Shown here piece by piece: positions 16,542 to 25,346 of a DNA stretch of 51,849 bases. Made by a program: the position numbers and the translations under genes. The DNA comes from Burkholderia sp. 4M9327F10 (GTDB taxonomy: Bacteria > Pseudomonadota > Gammaproteobacteria > Burkholderiales > Burkholderiaceae), in NCBI RefSeq assembly GCF_005503145.1, contig NZ_SCNV01000060.1, positions 1 to 51,849 of the forward strand, read 5' to 3'. Position 1 is the stretch's first letter; each line of letters begins with the position of its first letter. The notes beneath the pieces are model-generated. The model did not search any database, was not told where the DNA came from, and saw only the letters and a program-made list of their open reading frames with translations.

Positions 16542-19421
16542 TCAGGCCGGCAGGCGCGCAAGTTGCGCGTTCAGCTTGCCGATAGTCGTTTCGTATTCTG
16601 CCAGCCTTTTCTGCTCCTGCTCAACGACCGCGGGCGGAGCTTTGGCAACGAAGCTCTCATTTTGCAGCTTGGCGTTGCATTTCGATACCTCTGCGACCAA
16701 TCTTGCGATCTCTTTTGACAAACGCTCGCGTTCGGCGGCGACATCGATCTCGACCTTCAGCACCAGCTTGTCATTGCCTACGATAGCAATTGGCGCGCCA
16801 TGTGCCTGGGCGTCGAGGGTGGCCTCGTCGGCGATGATCTGCACTTCGGACAAACGCGCCAGCGCCTGGGCATACGGCGCGAACGTGCGCAGCCGCTCGG
16901 CGTTGCCGGTGGCGAGCAGCGGCACCTTGGTGGCCGGCGACAGGTTCATTTCTCCACGCAGGTTGCGGCAGGCGTCGATCACGGCTTTCAGGTCGGCTAC
17001 CCACTGCTCGGCGGCCTCGTCGAGCTTGCTGAGATCGGCCGCCGGATACGCCTGCACCATGATGGAGGCTTCGCCTTCGGCCTTGCCCTGCGGGTAACGG
17101 TCGGCAAGCGGCGCCACCTTTTGCCAGAGCGCCTCGGTGATGAAAGGAATCACCGGATGTGCGAGGCGCAGGACCGTCTCGAGCACGCGCAACAGGGTGC
17201 GGCGGGTGGCGCGCTGCTGTTCCGGCGCACCGCTCTGGATCTGCACCTTGGCGAGTTCGAGATACCAGTCACAGTATTCGTCCCACACGAACTTGTATAG
17301 GGCGTTGGCCACATTGTCGAAACGGTAGTCGGCAAAGCCCTTGGCCACTTCGGCTTCGACGCGCTGCAGGTGCGAGACGATCCAGCGGTCGGCCTGCGAG
17401 AAGTCGAGATAGGCGCCCGGGCCGCAGTTGCCTTCGCCATTCGGGCCGCACGCATCGGCGGGCTTGCCGAAACCGCAGTCATGGCCTTCGCAGTTCATCA
17501 GCACGAAGCGGGTGGCGTTCCACAGCTTGTTGCAGAAGTTGCGGTAGCCCTCGCAGCGTGCAAGGTCGAAGTTGACGTTGCGGCCGAGCGTGGCCATCGA
17601 CGCCATGGTGAAGCGCAGCGCGTCGGTGCCGAACGCGGGGATGCCGTCCGGGAATTCCTTGCGGGTCTTTTTCTCGATCGACGCCGCCTGCTTCGGGTTC
17701 ATCAGGCCGGTGGTGCGCTTGGCGACCAGCGAGTCGAGGTCGATGCCGTCGACGATATCGATCGGATCGAGCGTGTTGCCCTTGCTCTTCGACATCTTCT
17801 GGCCTTCGGCATCGCGCACCAGACCGTGCACATAGACGGTGTCGAACGGCACCTTGCCGGTGAAGTGGGTGGTCATCATGACCATCCGCGCGACCCAGAA
17901 GAAGATGATGTCAAAGCCGGTGACGAGCACGGAGGAGGGCAGGAAGGCTTCCAGTTCCTTCGTTTCGTTCGGCCAGCCGAGCGACGAGAACGGCACCAGC
18001 GCCGACGAGAACCACGTGTCGAGCACGTCTTCGTCGCGCTTCAGGGCGCCCGTGTAGCCCTTGGCCACGGCTTGCGCGCGGGCTTCTTCTTCCGATTTGG
18101 CGACGAAGATTTCGCCGTTTTCGCCATACCAGGCGGGAATCTGATGGCCCCACCAGAGCTGGCGCGAAATACACCAGTCCTGGATGTTTTCGAGCCATTG
18201 GTAATACGTGGTGGTCCAGTTCTCCGGCACGAACCTGATCTGGCCATTGCGGACCACGTCGAGCGCGGCTTCGGCGATCGATTTGCCCGGGTTATAGGTG
18301 CCTTCCGGAGCCGGCTTGCTCATGGCGACGAACCACTGGTCGGTGAGCATGGGTTCGAGCACGACGCCGGTGCGGTCGCCGCGCGGCACCATCAGCTTGT
18401 GCGGCTTGACGGATTCGAGCAGGCCGATGGCTTCGAGATCGGCCACAACCTGCTTGCGTGCTTCGAAGCGATCGAGACCGCGGTATTTTTCGGGCGCGTT
18501 GTGGTTGATCTTCGCTTCGAGCGTGAGGATTTCGATTTGCGGCAGCTTGTGGCGCTGACCGACCTGATAGTCGTTGAAATCGTGCGCCGGCGTGACCTTG
18601 ACGACGCCGGTGCCGAATTCACGGTCCACGTAATCGTCGGCGATGATGGGGATTTCGCGGTCGGTGAGCGGCAGCTTGACGGTCTTGCCGATCAGGCCGG
18701 CGTAGCGCTCGTCTTCCGGATGAACCATCACGGCGACGTCGCCGAGCATGGTTTCCGGACGGGTGGTGGCAACCGTCAGATGGCCCGAGCCGTCGGCAAG
18801 CGGGTACTGGATGTGCCACAGATGGCCGTTCTCTTCTTCGCTGGCGACTTCGAGATCGGAGACGGCGGTCATGAGGACCGGATCCCAGTTGACGAGGCGC
18901 TTGCCGCGATAGATCAGGCCCTGTTCATACAGACGGACGAACACATCGCGCACGGCGGCGGACATCTTGTCGTCCATGGTGAAGTATTCGCGCGACCAGT
19001 CGATGGAGGCGCCCAGACGGCGGACCTGGCTGGTGATGGTCGAACCGGATTGCTGCTTCCACTCCCAGACGCGTTCGACGAACTTTTCGCGGCCGAGGTC
19101 ATGGCGCGAGACACCCTGGGCGTCCAGTTGGCGTTCGACGACGATCTGGGTGGCGATACCCGCGTGATCGGTGCCGGGCACCCAGAGGGTGTTCTGGCCG
19201 AGCATGCGATGGTAGCGGGTGAGGCCGTCCATGATCGTCTGGTTGAAGGCGTGGCCCATGTGGAGGGTGCCTGTGACGTTCGGCGGCGGGAGCTGGATGG
19301 AGAAGTTTTTCGCGTTTTCCGCGAACGCCGGCGCGGCGTAGGCGCGTTTTTCCCACTCCGGGCCCCATTGGGCTTCGATGGTGTGGGGTTCGAAACTCTT
19401 GGCAAGCGTGCTGTCGCTCAT
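16542..19421 (-). CDS. valS: Valyl-tRNA synthetase
   Basis: This class I synthetase charges tRNA-Val and edits threonine. The 959-residue protein has the HIGH-equivalent HMGH (54-57) in PPPNVTGTLHMGH, the KMSKS loop near residue 544, an intervening editing domain and a C-terminal coiled coil (about 895-955) that contacts tRNA. Length is normal. The start is 36 bases after the small gene at 19458-19718, so they may share a transcript. It forms the left boundary of the PAAR islet. Confidence 0.98.
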   Translation of the reverse strand: MSDSTLAKSFEPHTIEAQWGPEWEKRAYAAPAFAENAKNFSIQLPPPNVTGTLHMGHAFNQTIMDGLTRYHRMLGQNTLWVPGTDHAGIATQIVVERQLDAQGVSRHDLGREKFVERVWEWKQQSGSTITSQVRRLGASIDWSREYFTMDDKMSAAVRDVFVRLYEQGLIYRGKRLVNWDPVLMTAVSDLEVASEEENGHLWHIQYPLADGSGHLTVATTRPETMLGDVAVMVHPEDERYAGLIGKTVKLPLTDREIPIIADDYVDREFGTGVVKVTPAHDFNDYQVGQRHKLPQIEILTLEAKINHNAPEKYRGLDRFEARKQVVADLEAIGLLESVKPHKLMVPRGDRTGVVLEPMLTDQWFVAMSKPAPEGTYNPGKSIAEAALDVVRNGQIRFVPENWTTTYYQWLENIQDWCISRQLWWGHQIPAWYGENGEIFVAKSEEEARAQAVAKGYTGALKRDEDVLDTWFSSALVPFSSLGWPNETKELEAFLPSSVLVTGFDIIFFWVARMVMMTTHFTGKVPFDTVYVHGLVRDAEGQKMSKSKGNTLDPIDIVDGIDLDSLVAKRTTGLMNPKQAASIEKKTRKEFPDGIPAFGTDALRFTMASMATLGRNVNFDLARCEGYRNFCNKLWNATRFVLMNCEGHDCGFGKPADACGPNGEGNCGPGAYLDFSQADRWIVSHLQRVEAEVAKGFADYRFDNVANALYKFVWDEYCDWYLELAKVQIQSGAPEQQRATRRTLLRVLETVLRLAHPVIPFITEALWQKVAPLADRYPQGKAEGEASIMVQAYPAADLSKLDEAAEQWVADLKAVIDACRNLRGEMNLSPATKVPLLATGNAERLRTFAPYAQALARLSEVQIIADEATLDAQAHGAPIAIVGNDKLVLKVEIDVAAERERLSKEIARLVAEVSKCNAKLQNESFVAKAPPAVVEQEQKRLAEYETTIGKLNAQLARLPA

Positions 19422-19457
19422 TGTTCGTGGTCTGCTGGGAAGCGGTGGAATCCTTGA

Positions 19458-19718
19458 TTATAAAGGGTGCGGCCTGTCGGGAGGTTGGCCTGCGGCGCCT
19501 TGCTCTTTTGGTTGTTGTTCCTGGGGTGTTGGCCTTTCCTGGTTTTGTTCATCGACGTCGAGCGACTCCTCGATGAACGCGGTGCGAACCGGGTACGCGA
19601 AGCCGTTGACGAAGCCGGTACGGCGGCGGTTGAGGGTTTTCCACGCTTCAAGCCAGCCCACATCGCGCGGGCCTTTGGGGGGCAGGTACAGCACTGAAGC
19701 GCCCTGATTTACCGGCAT
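19458..19718 (-). CDS. Small conserved-looking protein with a repeat-derived C-terminal tail
   Basis: The 86-residue frame starts MPVNQGASVLYLPPK and reads normal, C/G-ending codons for about 55 residues, to ESLDVDEQN. I do not recognise the family. From about codon 57 the DNA is a fragment of the structured repeat read antisense, giving a Gln/Pro/Glu-rich tail (PTPQEQQPK) that also appears in spurious frames of repeat copies A and C. The original C-terminus has therefore probably been replaced or extended. A GTG start at 19760 would add 14 residues; neither start has a strong ribosome-binding site. It lies just upstream of valS on the same strand. Confidence 0.6.
   Translation of the reverse strand: MPVNQGASVLYLPPKGPRDVGWLEAWKTLNRRRTGFVNGFAYPVRTAFIEESLDVDEQNQERPTPQEQQPKEQGAAGQPPDRPHPL
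19483..19551 (+). repeat. Fragment D of the structured repeat element
   Basis: About 69 bases match the T/G-rich 5' part of the element. Positions 19508-19540 are identical (33 bases) to the same part of copy C. The hairpin part is missing. Sense is on the plus strand, so it runs antisense through the small gene at 19458-19718. Confidence 0.85.
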
Positions 19719-19915
19719 GTTAGTCAAATTTTGCTGCCTGTGAAATTTTGTGAGAATCACTTACCGGCAACGATCCTGACCTTTTTAATACTTGTCTGAC
19801 TGCGTTTCGGGCCAAACGGGACGAGTATCAGAAGGATTAGGGGCGCGCCTTGCTGGCACCCCTGAGATATTCACCTGCGTTGGTTGGGTGCTCTTTTCCC
19901 TCAGGAGGGCTATCA

Positions 19916-20140
19916 ATGTCGAATCAGCAGAAACACCAAGGCGTGCTGTACCGCTTCGTAACCGTCGGATCGCGCATCGGGCGCGGGGGACAAGTGTCTT
20001 CGCGGCACGCGGGAACACTCTCGGGCCTGGAACCGGCATGTGTAGCTGATACGGTGACTTACAGCGATGGAGCCGAAGTTGTGATTATGGACGGTGCTGG
20101 GGATGCTGACCGGAACGGTAACCCGATCACATGCCAATAG
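19916..20140 (+). CDS. Short PAAR-like protein
   Basis: The 74-residue protein contains one PAAR-type block: TVGSRIGRGGQVSSR, then CVADTVTYSDGAEVVIMDGAG. PAAR proteins cap the VgrG spike of type VI secretion systems and carry effectors. Burkholderiaceae proteins of this type usually run on for another 70 or more residues, so this one looks shortened after the first block. A strong CAGGAGGG lies just before the ATG and favours it over the upstream starts. It is the first gene of a four-gene rightward islet and is 10 bases from the second PAAR gene. Confidence 0.65.
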   Translation: MSNQQKHQGVLYRFVTVGSRIGRGGQVSSRHAGTLSGLEPACVADTVTYSDGAEVVIMDGAGDADRNGNPITCQ

Positions 20141-20150
20141 CGGAGCACCC

Positions 20151-20726
20151 ATGCGAATCCCTATCGTATGTCATGGTGACGAGACGACTACACGCGGAAA
20201 GGTTGTTGCCTTCAGTGCGACCGTGCACGACCACGGCCGGAAGATCGCGCTTTATGACGATGAGGCAACGTGCGGTAACTGCGAAGGCTTGTGGAAAATT
20301 TTCGGCACTGGTGAAGGTGTGCGCGAAAAAGGACGTGTTGCCGTTGTCGACGGCGATCATGTTCTTTGCCCTTGTGGCCAGAACCGCGTTATCGCGAACG
20401 CCGATGCAGGAATGTTTATTCATCGCGACACTGGTGCGGCCAGTACCAGGGCGCATGATCCGGCGAGCGCCGCGCGCACAAACGGGATTGCCGGTCACTG
20501 GATTGGCTTCAGGTTGACCGAACCGGGGAGCTGCGAGGGTTTGCAGTGCGTAGCGCATTTCACCGATGGGAGCGAGGCGAACGGAACACTCGACGCGAAC
20601 AACACCGTTCGATTCCAGCGCGCCAGCAATGGAAATGCTTGCGTCCGCATCGAACTATTGACCGGCGGCGACCCGGCCGTTTCAGGCTCCATAACAGACT
20701 GTATTCTTTCGTTAATCGCGAGGTAG
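20151..20726 (+). CDS. PAAR-domain protein with C-terminal extension
   Basis: Residues 1-90 form a typical PAAR domain: it opens with CHGDETTTRGKVV, has a middle ATCGNCEG and ends VDGDHVLCPCGQNRVIA. The remaining 100 residues (from about TNGIAGHWIG) are a separate region with GSCEGLQCVAHF that I do not recognise and that could be a cargo adaptor. GGAG precedes the ATG. No vgrG or structural T6SS gene is in the window, so it would need a distant apparatus. The next gene begins two bases after its stop. PAAR assignment is confident, the extension is not assigned. Confidence 0.85.
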   Translation: MRIPIVCHGDETTTRGKVVAFSATVHDHGRKIALYDDEATCGNCEGLWKIFGTGEGVREKGRVAVVDGDHVLCPCGQNRVIANADAGMFIHRDTGAASTRAHDPASAARTNGIAGHWIGFRLTEPGSCEGLQCVAHFTDGSEANGTLDANNTVRFQRASNGNACVRIELLTGGDPAVSGSITDCILSLIAR

Positions 20727-20728
20727 GC

Positions 20729-21526
20729 ATGTCAGAAGTTCAAGCCACACAGTCTATTGTTCATGAAGGCCCGTTCCACACCCGGCAGGAGCATTCGTTG
20801 CCGAGCAACCTGTTGCGAGACGCGCGCGATTCGCTCGAAGCGGCAGGTGCGAAATTTTCGGCTGACGCGATAAGCGACGAAAGAATCCGCGGCCGTTATG
20901 CAGCGGGAATTCAGCGGGTTAGCCAGCTTGCGCAATCCGAAGTCGATTCGGGAAACATGACGGCTTATGAAGGTGCGAAATATTGCAACCAGCTTAGAAA
21001 CCAGATTCTCATAGAGACCCGCAAGGTAACATCATCGTGGAATCGCGCGAGAGCCGAAAAGAAGAAGCCAGTTGGCCCAACCATTGAGGAATCACTCGAT
21101 AAATATTCGTATCGGATTTTCAAAAAACCTTATTCGGCTCTTTCTGGTATGGAGAGAGAAAGGGCAAGTTACGCGGTGATTGCGTCGGCGGGGAGAAATG
21201 ATAGCCAGATAACGGCAGGCACCAAGGTAATGAAAAATGCCGCTAGAGGTGCGATCCTGCTTACGGCCGGTCTTGCTGCTTACGCGATCCTGAGTGCCGA
21301 TGATAAAATCAGGGAAACGGCGCGGCAGGGAACCGTAATACAGGGCGGAGTGCTAGGGGGTTATCTTGCAGGCCTTGGAACAACCTTTCTTTGTGGACCC
21401 GGTGCCCCACTTTGCGCTCTTGCCGTCGCAATTATGGGAACAACCGCAGGAGCGATGGTGACGGAATACGGCTTCGATGCCTATAAAATCGAAATACAGG
21501 AGCTTCAAAAATGGGGGATTCAATAA
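20729..21526 (+). CDS. Candidate T6SS effector with glycine-zipper membrane region
   Basis: The 265-residue protein is hydrophilic to about residue 165, then has hydrophobic stretches: GAILLTAGLAAYAIL, then a Gly/Ala-rich GGVLGGYLAGLGTTF, then CGPGAPLCALAVAIMGTTAG. The Gly-spaced pattern and the CGPGAP turn resemble C-terminal membrane-insertion modules of several antibacterial effectors. It starts two bases after the PAAR gene and overlaps the next gene by 16 bases, the usual effector-immunity arrangement. Codons are AT-richer than in the flanking genes. No enzyme motif is visible, so pore formation is the best guess. The toxin role is inferred from fold type and context. Confidence 0.6.
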   Translation: MSEVQATQSIVHEGPFHTRQEHSLPSNLLRDARDSLEAAGAKFSADAISDERIRGRYAAGIQRVSQLAQSEVDSGNMTAYEGAKYCNQLRNQILIETRKVTSSWNRARAEKKKPVGPTIEESLDKYSYRIFKKPYSALSGMERERASYAVIASAGRNDSQITAGTKVMKNAARGAILLTAGLAAYAILSADDKIRETARQGTVIQGGVLGGYLAGLGTTFLCGPGAPLCALAVAIMGTTAGAMVTEYGFDAYKIEIQELQKWGIQ

Positions 21527-21867
21527 CCGGAGAGGACCGTGAGTTTGTGTGGATTTTCCTCGCAGATGCTTTTGCCGGAATTGAATTGCAAGGGGATGGA
21601 ATAGCGAAGCTAAAAAAATTCCCTATTGAAGAAATCAGAAGGATTTTTTTTGACGAAATTTCTGTGGCTTGTGCATTTAACCTGTATATAACGACACCGG
21701 AAATGGATGGTTTCGATCCAAGGTGGGTAAAGGCGGAAATTTCACGTATTCTCTCTGAGAGAGACGCGTCCATCTTCGGCAGGATTTCGTATCAGTCGCG
21801 GGCACTGGTCTGCAAGTGCATTTCGCGGGATGTCTGGAAAGACGTAAAGAAGTCCCTTGGAACGTGA
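21511..21867 (+). CDS. Candidate immunity protein (DUF7079-like)
   Basis: The 118-residue soluble protein overlaps the candidate effector gene by 16 bases. It has no membrane segment, and it resembles, from memory, the DUF7079 pattern: an N-terminal FLADAF, a middle EISVACAFNLY and MDGFDPRWVKAEI. Such small acidic-to-neutral proteins occur beside polymorphic toxins. A membrane-acting toxin would be expected to have a membrane-bound immunity protein; the soluble nature here may mean it binds the toxin before insertion or that the toxin acts otherwise. Low GC matches the effector gene. Confidence 0.5.
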   Translation: MGDSITGEDREFVWIFLADAFAGIELQGDGIAKLKKFPIEEIRRIFFDEISVACAFNLYITTPEMDGFDPRWVKAEISRILSERDASIFGRISYQSRALVCKCISRDVWKDVKKSLGT

Positions 21868-21887
21868 GTGTTGAGTTGTGGTTTCGT

Positions 21888-21911
21888 AGCTCCGCTTCGG
21901 CGGGGCTTTTC
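21888..21911 (+). terminator. Intrinsic terminator of the PAAR islet
   Basis: AGCTCCGC, loop TTCG, GCGGGGCT form an 8-bp stem with one G-T pair, followed by TTTTC. It lies 20 bases after the candidate immunity gene. Confidence 0.85.
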
Positions 21912-21919
21912 ATTGTGCG

Positions 21920-22058
21920 CCTCATTGCACAGCGGCGCCACGCGTGTCCGAAGGGGCCGAGTATCTTTCGGCCCTGCTGGCGATTGCCGCCCACCGTCTT
22001 GGGCTTGTCCCAGCGGTAATAGTATCTGACGGTGTCGGTAGGGCTGACCTTTACGCAG
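21920..22058 (-). pseudogene. Open-frame relic, doubtful integrase-like N-terminus
   Basis: On the minus strand this stretch keeps a frame reading KVSPTDTVRYYYRWDKPK and then RQQGRKILGPFGHAW. The order of a Tyr/Arg-rich strand followed by GRKILGPFG recalls the arm-binding N-terminus of tyrosine integrases, but no catalytic domain follows and the frame starts inside repeat fragment E. It may equally be a non-coding repeat. The 285 bases between the islet and uvrD contain nothing else except the terminator and fragment E. Confidence 0.25.
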
Positions 22059-22100
22059 AAGCCGCGCAGGCAACCAACCCAAGCCGCCTGCAAGGCAAAA
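22059..22100 (-). repeat. Fragment E of the structured repeat element
   Basis: About 42 bases match the first part of the element on the minus strand; the 20 bases at 22081-22100 are identical to copy C. It faces fragment D across the PAAR islet, with opposite orientation, and lies 52 bases before uvrD. Confidence 0.75.
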
Positions 22101-22152
22101 CACCCCCCGAACCTTATAATAACGAACGACCCGCCGCCGACCCCCTTGGAAA

Positions 22153-24504
22153 ATGCCCGAACTCCTCACCAACCTGAACCCTGAACAACACGCAGCGGTC
22201 ACGCTGCCAAACGAACCGGCACTGATTCTGGCCGGCGCGGGCAGCGGCAAAACCCGCGTTCTGATTACCCGCATCGCCTGGCTCATCCAGCAAGGCCTGG
22301 CATCGCCGGCAACCATCCTCGCGGTGACCTTCACCAACAAGGCCGCCCGCGAAATGATGGCGCGCCTGCAAGCCCTGCTGCCCATCGACACCCGCGGCAT
22401 GTGGATCGGCACGTTCCACGGCCTCTGCAACCGCATGCTGCGCGCCCATCATCGCGATGCCGCCTTGCCCGCCACCTTCCAGATCCTCGATACCGCCGAC
22501 CAGTTGTCCGCGATCAAGCGTCTGATGAAGGGCCTGAACATCGACGACGAGAAGTACCCGGCGAAAAATCTCCAGTACTTCATCAACAACGCCAAAGAGC
22601 AGGGTCTGCGCCCCAAAGACGTCGACGCCACCGATAACTTCAACCGCAAGTTCGTCGAGCTCTACGAGGCCTACGAGCAGCAGTGCCAGCGCGAAGGCGT
22701 GGTGGATTTCCCCGAACTGCTGCTGCGCTGCTATGAACTGCTTGCGCACAATCCGCCGCTGCGCGCGCACTATCAGGCGCGTTTCCGCCATATCCTCGTC
22801 GACGAGTTCCAGGATACCAACAAGCTCCAGTATGCGTGGCTCAAGCTGCTCGCCGGACAGACCAACTCGATCTTCGCGGTCGGCGACGACGATCAGTCCA
22901 TTTACGCGTTTCGCGGCGCGAACGTCGGCAACATGCGCGACTTCGAGAACGAGTTCAATGTCCGCCATCTGATCAAGCTCGAACAGAACTACCGCTCGCA
23001 CGGCCATATCCTCGATGCGGCCAATCAGTTGATCGCCAACAACTCGCGGCGTCTGGGCAAAAACCTGCGCACCGACGCGGGTCACGGTGAACCGGTGCGC
23101 GTCTACGAAGCCGCCACCGACTCGCAGGAAGCCGGCTGGATCGTCGAGGAAATCAAGGCGCTGATCAGCACCGGCACCTCGCGCAGCGAAGTCGCCGTGC
23201 TGTACCGGAGCAACGCGCAGTCGCGCACCATCGAACACACGCTGGTCAATGCCGGCATTGCCTACCGCGTGTATGGCGGTCTGCGCTTCTTCGAGCGTCA
23301 GGAAATCAAGCACGCGCTCGCCTATCTGCGCCTGATCGATAACCCGAATGACGACACCGCGTTCGCCCGCGTCGTCAACTTTCCGACGCGCGGCATCGGC
23401 GCGCGCTCGATCGAGCAACTCGCGGACGCGGCGCGTCTCTACAACTGCTCGATGGCGGCTGCGATTCCTTATGTCGCCGGCAAGGCAGGGTCGAGTCTCG
23501 CCGGCTTCGCCAATCTGATCGGCAAGATGCGCGCGGAAACTCAGCAGATGAGCCTGCCGGAAACCGTCGAATACGTGGTGCGCACGAGCGGTCTCGCGGA
23601 GTTTTATCAGACCGAACGCGAGGGCCAGGACCGCCTCGAAAACTTGCAGGAACTGGTCAACGCGGCAGCGGCCTTCGTCAGCGAAGAAGGCTACGGGCTC
23701 GACACACCGGCGCGCTCCATTCCGCTGCGCCCGGGTGCGACCGCCGCGCCTGAACTGGCGGCGGAAACCGACGATCCGAACGTCGTCGTCCTCGATGCGC
23801 CGGATCTCACCGACCCGGCGCAGAACCCCGACACCATGACGCCGCTGGCCGGCTTCCTGTCGCACGCCTCGCTCGAAGCCGGCGACAACCAGGCGCAGGC
23901 TGGCCAGGAAGCCGTGCAGTTGATGACGGTCCACGCGGCGAAGGGACTCGAATTTACCGCGGTGTTTATCACGGGTCTCGAAGAAGGCCTGTTCCCGCAC
24001 GAGAACAGCGCGATGGAAACCGACGGGCTCGAAGAAGAGCGTCGTCTGATGTACGTCGCCATTACGCGCGCCAAGGAGCGCCTGTACCTCTCATTCGCGC
24101 AGAGCCGGATGCTGCACGGCCAGACCCGTTACAACATCCGTTCGCGCTTTTTCGACGAACTGCCGCAGGAAACGCTCAAGTGGCTCACGCCCAAGGTCGA
24201 GGCGGGCGCTCGCTGGGGCGGCCGCTCCGACAACGCCGGCTATGGCCGCGACTGGTTCGCGCGGCCGGGCTACACCGGCCCGTCGTCATCGACCTCGGCG
24301 CCGCTGCCGGCTTTCGCCAACGAACAGCGTGCAGCCGAAAGCGGTTTCCGGGTCGGCCAGCAGGTGTTTCACACCAAGTTCGGCGAAGGCACGATTACCG
24401 CGCTCGAAGGCGGCGGCGCCGACGCGAAGGCGCAGGTCAAGTTCAAACGGCACGGCGAGAAGTGGCTGGCGCTCGCGGTCGCCAAACTGCAGGCGGTCGA
24501 ATGA
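22153..24504 (+). CDS. uvrD: UvrD-family ATP-dependent DNA helicase
   Basis: This SF1A 3'-5' helicase acts in nucleotide excision and mismatch repair. The 783-residue protein has Walker A GAGSGKT (28-34), the Walker B segment VDEFQDTN near 216, QSIYAFRGA near 248, the late motif LMTVHAAKGLEF near 590 and VAITRAKERLYLS near 635. The C-terminus (from about 730, FHTKFGEGTITAL) is the Tudor-like domain that binds RNA polymerase in UvrD/PcrA. Length is normal. Its stop overlaps the start of the next gene (ATGA). It is the right boundary of the PAAR islet. Confidence 0.96.
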   Translation: MPELLTNLNPEQHAAVTLPNEPALILAGAGSGKTRVLITRIAWLIQQGLASPATILAVTFTNKAAREMMARLQALLPIDTRGMWIGTFHGLCNRMLRAHHRDAALPATFQILDTADQLSAIKRLMKGLNIDDEKYPAKNLQYFINNAKEQGLRPKDVDATDNFNRKFVELYEAYEQQCQREGVVDFPELLLRCYELLAHNPPLRAHYQARFRHILVDEFQDTNKLQYAWLKLLAGQTNSIFAVGDDDQSIYAFRGANVGNMRDFENEFNVRHLIKLEQNYRSHGHILDAANQLIANNSRRLGKNLRTDAGHGEPVRVYEAATDSQEAGWIVEEIKALISTGTSRSEVAVLYRSNAQSRTIEHTLVNAGIAYRVYGGLRFFERQEIKHALAYLRLIDNPNDDTAFARVVNFPTRGIGARSIEQLADAARLYNCSMAAAIPYVAGKAGSSLAGFANLIGKMRAETQQMSLPETVEYVVRTSGLAEFYQTEREGQDRLENLQELVNAAAAFVSEEGYGLDTPARSIPLRPGATAAPELAAETDDPNVVVLDAPDLTDPAQNPDTMTPLAGFLSHASLEAGDNQAQAGQEAVQLMTVHAAKGLEFTAVFITGLEEGLFPHENSAMETDGLEEERRLMYVAITRAKERLYLSFAQSRMLHGQTRYNIRSRFFDELPQETLKWLTPKVEAGARWGGRSDNAGYGRDWFARPGYTGPSSSTSAPLPAFANEQRAAESGFRVGQQVFHTKFGEGTITALEGGGADAKAQVKFKRHGEKWLALAVAKLQAVE

Positions 24505-25286
24505 GCACAGTGCAAACCGGAGCTGCGGGCGCCCGTCGTCCGCTTGGAGTGATGGCGGCATTGCCGCAGGAACTCGGTGATCTGCTCGAGGCGATGCGCG
24601 CCGAATCCGAGGTGCGCACGCTTACGCACGGCCGGCGTGACTATCACGTCGGCACGGTCCATGGCGCGCCTTGTGTCGTCACGCTTGGGCGCATCGGCAA
24701 GGTGGCCGCGGCAGCGACGGTCAGCGCGCTGATTCACGTGTTCGATGTCGAGGCGGTGGTGTTTACCGGCGTCGCGGGCGGAGTCGGGCGCGAAGTACGG
24801 ATCGGCGATGTGGTCGTGGCCGATACCTTGACGCAGCACGATCTCGACGCGTCGCCGCTGTTTCCGCGTTTCGAAGTGCCGTTGCTCGGCGTGGCGCGCT
24901 TCGCTGCGGATCGGGTGCTGGCCGATCAACTCGCGGCGGCGGTGGAGCAGTTCGTGGCGCAGGAGGGGCCGGCTCTGGCGGCGCGCTTTGGTACGCAACT
25001 GCCGCAGGTGCACCGTGGGCTCATCATCAGCGGCGACCAGTTCGTCGCCAGTGCGGCGGCGGTCGAAGCGCTGCGCGAGGCCTTGCCCGATGCGCTCGCG
25101 GTCGAGATGGAAGGCGCGGCGATTGCGCAGGTCTGCCATGAGTACGGCGTGCCGTGCGCGGTCGTGCGCACGGTGTCCGATACCGCGGATGCGCATGCAC
25201 CGGCGTCGTTCAAGTCGTTCTTGACCGAGATCGCCGGGACTTATTCGAACGGTATTTTGAAGCGGTTTCTGCAGGCACGCGCCTGA
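24501..25286 (+). CDS. 5'-methylthioadenosine/S-adenosylhomocysteine nucleosidase-type protein
   Basis: This 261-residue protein of the PNP/UDP phosphorylase fold would cleave the glycosidic bond of MTA or SAH, clearing inhibitors made by methylation and polyamine synthesis. It shows LGRIGKVAAA near the N-terminus, FTGVAGGV in the nucleotide pocket, the ribose-binding MEGAA near 203 and the catalytic-Asp motif SDTAD near 227. It is about 30 residues longer than E. coli MtnN, with an insertion around the EQFVAQEGPALAARF segment. It overlaps the uvrD stop by four bases. Substrate preference is not certain. Confidence 0.88.
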   Translation: MSTVQTGAAGARRPLGVMAALPQELGDLLEAMRAESEVRTLTHGRRDYHVGTVHGAPCVVTLGRIGKVAAAATVSALIHVFDVEAVVFTGVAGGVGREVRIGDVVVADTLTQHDLDASPLFPRFEVPLLGVARFAADRVLADQLAAAVEQFVAQEGPALAARFGTQLPQVHRGLIISGDQFVASAAAVEALREALPDALAVEMEGAAIAQVCHEYGVPCAVVRTVSDTADAHAPASFKSFLTEIAGTYSNGILKRFLQARA

Positions 25287-25346
25287 GCGCGCGGGGCGAA
25301 TGAGGCCTGCGCGATGCAGCCCCCATCTGCTTGCATCGCGCAATCC

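Noticed and set aside
17370..19457. 695-codon open frame antisense to valS
   Set aside because: The composition is Val/Gly/Asp/His-rich noise and valS on the other strand is certain.
21677..22093. Complete phage integrase gene
   Set aside because: Only a short integrase-like segment can be argued; no catalytic Arg/His/Tyr region follows and the frame begins inside repeat fragment E.
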